This document shows, piece after piece, positions 9,201-18,064 of a DNA stretch of 23,440 nucleotides; the first letter of the stretch is position 1; every line of letters begins with the position of its first letter. Below the pieces are notes generated by a model that saw nothing but the letters and a program-made list of their open reading frames with translations, was not told the DNA's origin and did no database searches. Location: NCBI GenBank assembly GCA_003568945.1, contig BDIP01000257.1:1-23440 (forward strand). Reading direction: 5' to 3'. The translations under genes were made by a program, and so were the position numbers. This DNA comes from Kipferlia bialata. Taxonomy: Eukaryota > Fornicata.

Positions 9201-12200
9201 TCCCTACACCCTTCCGATACACCAAAGATCCCCGACCCTGCTGAGACTATACCACAGGAGGTGTGTTCTCTCATATATATGTGGTTATCATTATCTCTCT
9301 TCTCTCTTCCTCCTTCCCCCTTACTCCTCAGGGTTCCTGTGAGTCTGTAGCTGCCATTCTCAAGCAGCCCTGGGACGTCATTAGAGCTAGGTACATATAA
9401 TTACCTATCCTACGGGCTTGTGTCCCTATGACCTTGCTTATTTCATAGCTTGATTCTCTTCTTATCAATGTATGTGTTTCCCACTCCAGTTTCCAGGCCT
9501 CCTCCGCCGTCCCCCGCTCTAGGAGTGACCTCCGCTCCCTGGCCGTTGCCTTCAGGTATACATTCTGTCATACAGGATTATATATATATATATATATAAG
9601 TATTATTGTTATTATTATAACCCTCTCATGCCTTCAGTAGACAGTGTAGCAGGGCAGGCACCAGAGAGCACTCTGAGGGGCACGGGGGTATCCACATCCT
9701 GTCACGCACAGCCTCCACCCCCTACTCCCTACACGATGTGAGTGCGATGCTGGAGGGCTCGGGTGGCACCCCCCGTGCTAGCTACATGGCTGACGACTTC
9801 TCCTTCTCCGGCACTGATCTGACTGACATGGGGGATATAGACGAGGGGACAGACAACATGAGTGAGACTGACAGCTATGTGACTGAGAAGGAGTGTGCAT
9901 GCACTGCGAGTGAGGGAGTGTCAGACGCCGGTGTCGCCTCCACCCCTGACCCCTCCTGTCCCACATCCATCATGCCATCAGGGACACGCCTCACCATTGA
10001 CACCACACCTGAGGATGCCTCTACTGAGACATCTGATAGTGCTGGTAGGGACTGGACAGACAAGGCCTCCTCATCTAGTCTGTCAGTGATTGACAGAGGC
10101 CTAGTGGATGCCCTTGAGACCCTGTTCCACTGTGTACCTGAGGGGTCCCCCCTCTATCAGCTTAGTGATAGACTGAGGGAGGCCACCTGCGGCAATACGG
10201 TGTCCAACATACCTGGAGTGGCACCGATAGAGGGGGAGAGAGAGAGAGGGTCTAGCCCGACAAGGAGGGCGAAGCGTAGGAGAATCAGGCGGCATGAGAG
10301 ACTAGTGAGTAGGCTGACTGTCCTTACCAAGTGGGAGACACTGGTACTGGTCATGAGGGCGATGCCACAGGTATGCGCCATAGTATGTTACCGTATTTTC
10401 CTGTATTTACTCTGTCGTCCATATATCATAGTATACATCATATAGATATGGATGTGTTGGTCTCCATTATACGAGACTTCCCAATCCTAACCTCACCCCC
10501 AGGCCCTCCGCCTCTCCCTCAACCACCAATACCGCACCAACAGCTTTGTCATCATGGACGCTATGCAGAAGGTCAGTATCATTATAGTTATATATATATA
10601 TATATATATACTGATGCTGATTCTATTTCACTCGGATAGTGGTCATGGTATTGTACCACCGTATATATACGTATATATATTTGACCCCAGGTCAAGGCCC
10701 AGTTCCTCACCCTGATAGTGGTCATGGTGCTACAGTTGGGGGTCTGTGGCTATGCTGCCCATGACGTGTGGTCAAAGTGAGTGTCTACAGATAATAGTAT
10801 CATGCTACATAAGTGAGTGTATATTGCCTACAGTGAAGCGTAATAGTTCTTGGCATGTGTGATACTCACCCTTTTAGTGCATGGCGTGTGGGTAAATGAG
10901 TATCTAGAGCTAATTGTATCATACACCTCCTGTCACCTAATACTTACCCCTCAGCCTTACACGGTATGCCACTGATGACCTCATCGATGCCATCTCTCCA
11001 GTGATACCTGCCCTCAGAGCTGCGGTGGCTTGTCAGATGGGCATATGCGCGGTACGTCCGTCGTTATCTATCTATCTATATATATATATACATATATATA
11101 TATACATATAGTATCTATATATGTATTCGGCATATGCGCAGTACGGACACACTCATATATAACGAGTATGTTCACTCTACCATTTAGTATGAGTACTAAT
11201 ACCCAGATCCGTCTTGTCCTCCTAGTCTTCACCCACCTCATTGGGTCCCGTCTGTACGTGTCCGTCATCCACAGGTATACATATTAGCATCTGCTTGGTA
11301 CCAGACTCATCGATACATATAACATGTCGCCCACTACGTCTCTACCAACACACACCTCCCTATCTTCTTCTTATAATTCAGATCAATAGCACCCGATTCT
11401 TCCCATCGCAACACGGAGTACAGGGTGGGTGCCTTCCATGTGTTCCACTGGTTGAAGCCAGACTATTTTCTCTACCTGTCTATCTAGCAGCACTACTGTC
11501 TCTACCTGTCTATTTCCTCACTGCAGTCCCGATACCGCTCTTTGGAGCGCGTCAGCATCTGGATGCAGTATGTGTGTGCAGTTGCTGTGGCCACCACTGT
11601 GTGGATAGGCAGTGCCCTGTACCGGTCTGGGGGTGACCTGATGGAGGGGAGCATGACGCTGCAGACATTATGGGCCAATAACTGGGTATGTATATATATA
11701 TATATATCGTATCTAAGTGTGTGTAGTTTTATCATCACGTTCCCCCTTCCTCTCACCCCCCAGATGTCGATGTACCTCTTCCTCTGCGAGTGCTTCATCA
11801 GCCTGTTCAGCCTCAGTCCTGTCAACAGTGTGCCCACCCTCTTCTGGTGCATCCTCCTCTTCCTACCCTCCAGCATGGCCATCGGCAACATCAGCCCAGA
11901 GGTCGGCATCCTCTTCTCCGTCTGCGTGCTCCTCTGTCTCTTTGGTGTCCTACAGGCCGTGATGCAGATCACCTCCTTCGTGCTTGGTACTCGCTTTGTG
12001 ACAGAGACTGTGGCTGCGAGGGTGCTAGTCTCCAGGGTGGCCAGTGGGAGGTACTTCAACAGACTATTAACCCCACAGATGGCACAGGTCACGGCCTGGC
12101 TCAGACCCCCCATGAGTCCCAAGAGAACACAGGCCATAGTGCAGTTCATGAGGCAGTCCGAGTGGGGGCCGGAGCTGGAGAACTCAGTCATCCTGTCCAT

Positions 12201-13380
12201 GTTCTACAACATGACGACACAGGACGCAGAGGCTGACAGAGAGGCCGCTGCAGAGTCAGAGGGGGTGTCCCCAGGGTGTGTCAGTGGACCTACCTGTGAG
12301 GCCGGTACCCATGAGTTTATAGCGGGGCTCTACTCCAAGCTGGGGTCGGGATCAGCTGAGGAAGAGGGAGAGGGAGAGGGAGAGGGAGAGGGTGATGGTG
12401 TGTCCACACCTTTCAGTGATAGGTGTGATACTGCAGCGCTGGAGGCTGGTACTGCACTTGCATGTGCCCCTCTTGTGCCCCTAGCCACACCCCAGGAGCT
12501 GAGCATTCTACAGGAGAGTGGCACAGAGGTGAGATCCCATCCTCCTAAATTTCTGTATTCCCACATCATTCTCTTTAACACCTTCTCTCCGTATTCACAT
12601 GTCACTGACGCCTCAATTCTTCCCGCTCATATGTATGTGCTTGTCTCGCATTCTCTCTCCCTCTAAATACTTGCGACTGACATTCAGTTCTTCCCCCTGA
12701 TGGTCTATGCCAAGCTGGACATTGTAGGGTTCACCAAGGTACGGGTCCTGAAGTTCCAACTCATATACATCCATGTTATCTTGCCTATTGTTGTTGTTTC
12801 CCTCACCCCTTATCATAAGATGATCTATTTGTGTTGTTCTCCCTCACCCCAGTACTGCTCTGTCAATGGGAGTGACATTGTGGGTCTCCTCAATGTCCTC
12901 TTCATGGCCTGGGACGGGATAGTGGACCAGTATGCAGCGGATGGTGTCACAAAGGTATGTACACACACATACTATATGTATATAAATGTATGTATATAAT
13001 GTATGCCCTCTCACTCCTAGGTCAAGACCATCGGTGATGCCTACGAGCTTCTGACACTCTCCCTCCCACCCCTCTTTCCATATATATATATACATATATG
13101 CAGTTACATACATTCCCTAATCGTCAGGTCAAGACCATCGGGGATGCGTATGAGGTCGTGAGGCCCTTCACTGCGAGGGAGCTGTCCCACACCACAGTGG
13201 ACTCACTCTCAAAGGGGGTGGCAGCACTGGTGCAGGTATATATAATCATCATAGCATACTCATAGTATAACCCCTCTCTCGAGCAAAGATGACATGTTTG
13301 AGTCCTGACCTATTCTCTCTCTCCCCCCCCCCCCACCCCAGGCCGTGCATGCCATGGTTGCATTATACACACACACACGC

Positions 13381-13414
<34 letters not shown>

Positions 13415-14256
13415 GCTGACGACTGTAATCACCTAACCCAGGCTGTGCATGCCATGGTTGCATGTTCCATCGAGGTGTTTGACTCAGCCGATGCCGGACT
13501 CAGTGTGAGGGCAGGGGTCGGGCTGGGGCCTGGCTTTGCAGCTGTGCTAGGCGGGTACAGAGTGTGCTACGAGATATTTGGGCAGGCGCCAACCAGAGCT
13601 AGGTACGACTCTATGTATGTGTGTATCTAGTGAGTACTCTGTATTAGTGCTGGAGGTGGTACCCTAACCCCCCAGAGTGCTTGAGGGACTGGCCCCTGTG
13701 GGTAAGGTGGCCGTGGGTACACACGCACACGCTCTGCTGGCAGGAAACGGGGTACGTAATGACTGTAGACGAATAGGGATTGACTTCCTTAGATATTTAG
13801 TATCTACATTGTAATACTTGTGTGTCTCCATTTTCCTCTGACCATCAGCGTTTCACCTGGGATGGCACCGTTGAGTGCCCGGTATCCTCCCCCTGCCTAC
13901 CAGAGACCTCAGATACTGAGTCCCCCTCTACTGCACCTGTCTCAGAGTATGCGGCATGGGCGTCTGAGTACCAGTCTGTCCTGGCAGAGACTGTGTCTCT
14001 GTCCTGCACCCCTGTCCCCCCTACACCTCCTGCCCCACAGACCAGGGAGAGGGGGGGTATGTGTGACACAGGCAGTGCTTGTGGGGCACCCTTATGTGGG
14101 GAGCGGGCCTCCATGCACGCAGTGCGGCATAGTGTACCTGCTGTTCCCACACCTGTGTACAGTCCCTCCCCCTCCACCCCTCTCCACACCCACGTGTCAG
14201 AGGCCACTGCCAAGAGTATGGGTATGGTGCAGGGGGTAGTGCTAAAGGGGTGCTAG
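6274..14256 (+). CDS. Adenylyl cyclase, class III, two catalytic domains and six membrane segments (26 exons)
   Basis: Proposed exons: 6274-6686, 6975-7028, 7138-7280, 7475-7569, 7679-7759, 7888-8029, 8311-8413, 8712-8823, 8913-9080, 9144-9260, 9332-9390, 9490-9555, 9638-10370, 10503-10571, 10691-10776, 10955-11051, 11207-11274, 11382-11424, 11527-11685, 11764-12528, 12688-12738, 12853-12954, 13128-13235, 13442-13602, 13676-13751, 13849-14256. All phases agree, giving 1492 residues. The first donor is least certain (GTATGG at 6670 is the stronger site but breaks phase). Residues ~204-395 are a first cyclase domain with YDVFGDTVNTAAR; 518-762 are low-complexity and end in a basic patch; six hydrophobic segments span ~789-1012; an acidic GEGEG tract follows; ~1192-1357 are a second cyclase domain with KLDIVGFT and VKTIGDAYE. 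The enzyme should make cAMP from ATP at a membrane. Lys259 and Asp333 match the adenine-selecting pair, Asn340 and Arg344 the catalytic pair, and Asp1202 and Asp1248 the metal ligands. Confidence 0.85.
6890..6956 (+). repeat. Paired 22-nt poly-C tracts in first cyclase intron
   Basis: Two C runs (6890-6911 and 6935-6956) separated by a T-rich segment precede the acceptor at 6974. They look like an exaggerated polypyrimidine tract. Similar C tracts lie in introns of the kelch gene (667-689) and in the cyclase intron at 13323-13334. Confidence 0.8.
7074..7089 (+). repeat. Intronic echo of exon start at 7138 (imperfect)
   Basis: Positions 7074-7089 match the first 16 bases of the exon at 7138-7153 in 14 of 16 positions, 64 nt upstream; an AG lies at 7073-7074. 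A shorter partial match (GCAGTAT after AG) begins at 7040, 98 nt upstream of the exon. This is weaker than the other echoes and one difference makes a stop codon in the exon frame, so it looks like a decayed copy. Confidence 0.5.
7361..7387 (+). repeat. Intronic echo of acceptor plus exon start at 7475
   Basis: These 27 bases are identical to 7467-7493, which include the true acceptor (CACCCCAG) and the first 19 bases of the exon. The offset is 106 nt. Flanking intron sequence (CATTCCC upstream of both) is partly shared, suggesting tandem duplication of the intron tail plus exon head. Use of this acceptor would shift the frame. Confidence 0.85.
8207..8236 (+). repeat. Intronic echo of the exon start at 8311
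   Basis: After a full acceptor (CTGACCCCTCAG), this segment reads VRVGVYCGLV in the frame that corresponds to VRVGVCCGPV at the start of the true exon. Differences include three synonymous changes (GTC/GTT, GGG/GGC, GTA/GTC) and two replacements. A consensus donor GTAAGT follows at 8262, so 8207-8261 could form a 55-nt cassette exon, which would shift the frame. Confidence 0.75.
8504..8625 (+). repeat. Two intronic echoes of the exon start at 8712
   Basis: The sequence around the true acceptor and exon start (8703-8726) appears twice more in the same intron: 8504-8526 (23 of 23 bases, 200 nt upstream) and 8604-8625 (22 of 22, 99 nt upstream). Both copies carry AG acceptors (8510-8511 and 8611-8612). 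Between the second copy and the true exon are 99 nt, a multiple of three with no in-frame stop, so acceptor use at 8612 would insert 33 residues in frame. Confidence 0.88.
9547..9637 (+). repeat. Intron bounded by 9-nt direct repeat
   Basis: TGCCTTCAG ends the exon at 9555 and also ends the intron at 9637. The offset of 82 nt equals the intron length. This is the footprint expected if an intron arose by insertion with target duplication or by tandem duplication around a splice-site-like sequence. Nine bases alone could be chance, because CTTCAG is acceptor-like. Confidence 0.6.
10880..10926 (+). repeat. Intronic echo of exon end and donor at 10776
   Basis: About 47 bases here align with 10760-10807 at roughly 80 percent identity by eye, covering the exon end (CATGACGTGTGGTC), the donor GTGAGT and the following intron bases. 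The offset is 120 nt. The copy is preceded by CTTTTAG and contains GTAAAT, so a 14-nt micro-exon is conceivable. This echo copies a donor side rather than an acceptor side. Confidence 0.7.
11129..11145 (+). repeat. Intronic echo of exon end and donor at 11051
   Basis: The sequence matches 11040-11056 in 16 of 17 positions at an offset of 89 nt. The exon-end codons GGC ATA TGC GCG and donor GTACG recur as GGC ATA TGC GCA with GTACG. The single difference is synonymous. Confidence 0.65.
12358..12392 (+). repeat. GAGAGG hexamer repeat within coding exon
   Basis: A run of GAGGGA/GAGAGG units encodes an EEEGEGEGEGEGD tract in the cyclase linker between the last membrane segment and the second catalytic domain. 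It is probably length-variable. Confidence 0.8.
12604..12636 (+). repeat. Decayed intronic echo of the exon start at 12688
   Basis: ACTGAC, a short spacer and TTCTTCCC recur 71-72 nt upstream of the true acceptor region (12676-12706). In the exon frame the copy reads FFPL like the true exon, with synonymous differences (CCG/CCC, CTC/CTG). The copy has CAA where the real site has the CAG acceptor, so it is probably no longer a splice site. Confidence 0.5.
13011..13047 (+). repeat. Intronic echo of acceptor plus exon start at 13128
   Basis: Following an acceptor (TCACTCCTAG), 13021-13047 repeats the first 27 bases of the exon at 13128-13154 with three differences, all synonymous (GGT/GGG, GCC/GCG, TAC/TAT). 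Both copies encode VKTIGDAYE, which carries a catalytic metal-binding Asp. The offset is 107 nt. Use of this acceptor would shift the frame downstream. Confidence 0.88.
13335..13363 (+). repeat. Intronic echo of acceptor plus exon start at 13442
   Basis: 13342-13363 matches 13442-13463 in 21 of 22 bases at an offset of 100 nt, with an intact ACCCCAG acceptor. The single difference (GCC/GCT) is synonymous, and both copies encode AVHAMVA. The echo is preceded by a 12-nt C tract and followed by an AC/AT microsatellite. Confidence 0.88.
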
Positions 14257-14710
14257 GAGGGTGTGTTAGGGTTGCTGTGGTGTTGGAAGTGAGAGGTGTT
14301 CTTTCGTATCGTGTATTATACAATAACTAGAAGCGTTCATTCGACCATCTATTAAATAGAGTGCGGTCTTCAGGTCAACTGTGGTCAGTTTTAGCTGTCA
14401 ATGCAATGGGTATGTATGTTACCGGAGCCAGTTGTGTGCTTTCAAGTACGTACAGTACAGTTTGTACACAAACATCAGTTGTACAAGGGAATGGGATGCA
14501 CTTTGACAGGGCTTGGGTACCAATATGAATTACAAGTGTCTATTGTCGTCTTGGGAATATGAGGGTGACTCAAACTTCTTAGTGCACTACTGGGATGTAA
14601 AGAGGGAGTGTTGAACATTGGTCGAATAGTATGTAGGAACATTTCGTTGAGTCTCTAGGGTCATGGAACACACTGTTGGATATAGGAGTGTAGTCACATG
14701 TCAAGTGGCA
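14257..14710. other. Intergenic between convergent genes
   Basis: This 454-bp 3'-to-3' spacer lies between the cyclase (+) and the minus-strand gene ending at 14711. No supported gene or strong hairpin was seen. Confidence 0.55.
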
Positions 14711-16709
14711 CTAGAACTCGAGCTTGTGGTGCTCCATCACCGCATCCATGTACTTTGGCACCCCTACCCCAGAGCATGTACCAACCTGGACCCCCTTGAT
14801 GAGGCCCTGCTTCACTCCACCCCTCACGAAGCACATGACCAGGGACTGCACGTTGGGATGTGCCTCACTTACCAGTGTTGTGTGGCGTGTACAGAGATCC
14901 TTCACCCTCTCGTCACCTGTCTGACTCTGGCTAGCCACCTGGCTGTCGGTATGCAGCACTACCAGCCCATATGTGAGGCTCCCTCCTCCTATCTCTCCCT
15001 CTTCCCCACCCCTAAAGGCCACTGGTACCACGTCATCCCCCACCTCCTCCCCCTCCCCTCTGAACATATTGCGACCAATGGACATCAGTCCCACACTTGC
15101 CACATCACTGTAGAAGGGGTCTGTGATCGTCACACCGCTTGGGCCAAGAGACCACCCCTCTAGGCCCCCTCCCTCACTGTCGCATGCAAGCCGTGGTAGG
15201 TAGGCATGGGTGTAGGCGTCAGGTACCTGATCAGTGGCTGCCTGTTGGTGAGCGCAGTAGTCTCAGTGACTATCTCGTTTTTCAGTGCTGTGAATCACGG
15301 CCTGTGATGGAACCAACCATTTGGAACTGCTACTATTTACTGATGGAATTGCACCTCAAATAGAATTGATACCCTATTATTAGCAATTTAAGCATAGAGC
15401 CTCTTTGACTATTGATATACCTTGATATACGGCTCGGGGTACATCATGTGGCGCAGCATGTTTCTAGAGGTCAGTCTAACAGTAGGAGGATGCAGTGCTG
15501 CTGATTCAAAACAGTTGTCACTCCTAGTTGTCTGACACATTATGTGTCAGACTACTATATGTGTCACACAAATAGTTGCAAAGACGTTACCTGATCCCAA
15601 CATGGAATGGCACACAGAAGGTCTCCTCTCCCCAGTAGTCCTCAGCTGGCACTCTCTCCATGGTAGAAGAGGACCAGATAGGTACCTCATAAACATCTTT
15701 TGTAATGGTGCTGGTGTGTGTGGCCTGGATGAGGGAGTGGCCCACTAGGTCTTGTCCCAACCAGGGAGAGGGCAGGGCAGCACTCTCTCCCCCATATGGG
15801 CCCAGAGCCTCAGTAGTGACCATGTATCTGAGTATGAGTAACATTACTACGTTGTCCAGCATATTCCTTTCGGTTACATAGTTTATGTGGCAATAGTATT
15901 GTGGAGAATCCATTATACACCCAGTACTGTAAGCGTTTGACATACCAACACCAATCCTACCTTGAAGTCACAAGTGTGTGGCCAAGTGTCTGTATGTGCT
16001 TTGGGAGCGAGAGAGCCACCCTGTGTGCAAGGGGGTCATCTCCAAGTGGTGGCATCCCAACAGCCACTGCACTCTCGATACTCATCCTTTTCCCACTATC
16101 TAGCTCCACCCCAAGTCCCCACTTGCCCCTCACAATAGGTATGTCACCTGTTGACAGTGTTGCGTACTGCTTTGCGAGACGTATCGTCCCTGGGTAGTAG
16201 TCAAGAGCATAGTCAGCCCATGTGAGCCGAAGCTGCTCATATTGGGATCTCCTGTTGTTGTCAGGCATAGCACCTGGTCGCACGAGCATGTGAAAGGTAG
16301 CGGCCTTAGCGAGGTCTGGGCCACTTTGGTGGCGTCGCTGCAGCCACTCTTGGCACACGTATCTAATGAGGGGCAGGGTGCCCTCCTGAGAGTCTGTCAG
16401 TGTGGCTGTGTGGCTCTGATAGAGAGTCAGCCACAGTCCCCTAGCGGTAAAGGGGGGAGGGACTCCATCGAAGGAGAGTGGCTTCTGGAACCGGTACCAA
16501 AGGACCGAAAGTGGAGGGGGGGTCTCATGCCCAACGTTTTGCAATAGTGAGACGAAACTACGGTCCGTGTCCTGAGGTATCCTGTCAAACAAGTCTACGA
16601 GTGACAGAGGGGCATGCAAAAGGCATGAGCTGCAACAGCTGGACTGGATTGCTGCCCTTACAGCCGCCACGTTCTGACATAGGTACTCACGACGTCTAAT
16701 TGTGTGCAT
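14711..16709 (-). CDS. Unrecognised multi-exon protein
   Basis: Proposed exons on -: 16709-15961, 15827-15591, 15463-15421 and 15241-14711, all phase-consistent, giving about 519 residues from the ATG at 16709. Supporting sites include GTAGGA donor/ACTCAG acceptor, GTAACG/CTCTAG and GTATAT/CAACAG. I do not recognise the family. The N-terminal part is Cys-rich (SSCCSSC) and alpha-helical in character. The last exon contains LGPSGVTITDPFYSDVASVG and GLVVLHTDSQ, loosely reminiscent of extracellular sensory (Cache-like) domains, though this is a guess from texture. No membrane segment is evident. The 179-nt last intron has two phase-compatible acceptors (15242 and 15227). It could alternatively be the 3' part of a longer gene that includes the ORF at 16997-17638, but the palindrome-rich spacer at 16710-16996 favours two genes. 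Confidence 0.6.
15530..15552 (-). repeat. Perfect 10-bp intronic hairpin
   Basis: GTCTGACACA at 15530-15539 and its complement at 15543-15552 flank a 3-nt loop, inside the 127-nt intron between exons 15827-15591 and 15463-15421. Confidence 0.7.
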
Positions 16710-16779
16710 GTCAACGACGGAAGCAAGGTTAAGAAACCACCAGAACCGGTCTGGTGCGTGAGCTAACGAGACAGACTAA

Positions 16780-16930
16780 TATGTGTACTGTACACATAAT
16801 GTGCACATTTAGAGGCATAATACGTCATGACACTGTACTGAATAAGTAGTACTTAGTAAGTACTACTTACAAAGTGCAACTTCGTATACACTATATACAT
16901 GTCGTGTAACACGACTCGTGTTATACAAGT
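16780..16930. repeat. Cluster of palindromes in spacer
   Basis: In 150 bp there are 16780-16798 (8-bp arms, 3-nt loop), the exact palindrome ATGTGCACAT at 16799-16808, a 27-nt element at 16843-16869 with perfect 13-bp arms around one G, and nested repeats of TCGTGT/ACACGA and TAACACG/CGTGTTA near 16900-16935. They sit between the ORF ending at 16997 and the gene starting at 16709, both on -, so they lie in a 3' flank or promoter region. Confidence 0.7.
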
Positions 16931-16996
16931 TGTAGATGGATAGTTAACACAACTCTTGAGTATGTTCCACTCTCCAGCTAACAACGGGTGCCACAA

Positions 16997-17638
16997 CTAA
17001 AGTATTTCTTTTAAAGTGCATAATACCGGTATACCTTGCCTGGTACTTGCATCCTTGATACATGAAATACTTTGGTAGACTATGGCTTCGGCACGAAACG
17101 ATGTCTGGTCGCTGGTTACAGATCTGGGGTGGAAGAGTCTCACACACGTCAGTATCTGGCTTCTTGTGTTGCGCAGTGACTCCATGATGTCATTATGGCC
17201 CTCCAGCAGTCGAGCACTCACTACCTCAAGGTCCCTAAGCGAAGTGACGTCCTTGCATACCTCATGGAATAGAGTGACTAGGGGGAGAGCAGTAAGCCCG
17301 TATGGTTGTAGGACGGATCTCCACTTTCCTGGGTACCAGGCGTCCCCACGGATGTTGCAGTATGCGTATAGTAGTGTGCCAAATCCTGCAAACGCCTTGG
17401 TGATTGGGTCTGAAGCATCCACATCCTCTGTTGCTAGAGGGCATATGTAGATAGGGATCGGCATCTGCCCCATGTCACCAGAGGAGGATACCCCCCTAAC
17501 CCTCTGATCCAACATGTACAGCACTGACCCTAGGGCTAGGGTGGTGTGACCCATGCCGAGAGAGCCTGTGTGTTACACTGTAGCACTAAGACCGGTATAG
17601 GATGCCAATAGGAGTAGCAGGTACCAGATTCTCGCCAT
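16997..17638 (-). CDS. Unrecognised ORF with an upstream signal-peptide-like exon
   Basis: The main open frame runs from the ATG at 17554 to the stop at 16997 (185 residues). Its upstream frame starts at 17638 with MARIWYLLLLLASYTG, a typical secretory signal peptide, but is interrupted by one in-frame TAA about 21 codons in. Removing a 63-nt intron with a weak GTC donor and a CCCTAG acceptor keeps the phase and joins the signal peptide to GSVLYMLDQRVRG. The protein would then be secreted or lumenal. No known domain was recognised; the sequence contains IPIYICPLATEDVD and several Cys residues. A possible donor (GTATAC at 17034) could alternatively splice onward to the exon at 16709. Confidence 0.45.
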
Positions 17639-18064
17639 CTTATCCCAAATATTGCCTCGAATACCTCTATAGAAGTGACTGTAGCCCCAGTGTATGGGGC
17701 GGAGGCGAAAGGAATCACGAAGGTGACTCAGACAGGTTGTGGGGTCATCAAAGAGACCCCTAGCTGCTTCTAATAGTGTCTGTGGATTAGATATACTACT
17801 GTAGTATAATGCTACACAGAATTAGTATATATCAGTATGTCCTGCAGACTCTGTAATGTATATTCGATAATAAATGAAATGTATATGATAAGAAATATGG
17901 GGATATGAGATGAGAAACCCTGTGTGAAACAGGGAGTGCTAGTTCCATTTCATATGGAGTCCATATGATACTAGACAGACCAGTGTTCTCACAAACACAA
18001 TACACAAATACCCTGATACTATATAGTACCATATATCAATATAATATATAGTATAGTATACTAT
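17639..18064. other. AT-rich spacer between minus-strand genes
   Basis: About 425 bp are without a supported gene. Inverted repeats are present: CCCTGT/ACAGGG near 17928-17945, and CATATGG-AGT-CCATATG near 17950-17968. The right end is AT-rich with ATAGTATACTAT-like palindromes just after the stop of the gene at 18065. Confidence 0.5.

Noticed and set aside
10635-10649. 15-nt match to the exon interior at 10714-10728
   Set aside because: Identical over 15 bases but does not include a splice site and begins mid-exon; possibly chance, so not counted among the echoes.
11030-11287. Continuous frame through the intron between cyclase exons 11051 and 11207
   Set aside because: Read-through passes a TA microsatellite. 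The splice sites GTACGT and ACTAATACCCAG give a clean membrane segment instead.
12690-12850. Repeated CCCTCACCCC 41 nt before the acceptor at 12852
   Set aside because: Only the pyrimidine-rich intron tail is repeated, not the exon edge; low-complexity recurrence is enough to explain it.
17573-17575. TAA read as glutamine, as in hexamitin diplomonads
   Set aside because: All other reconstructed genes end at or avoid TAA and TAG in the standard way, and only this one in-frame stop would need it.
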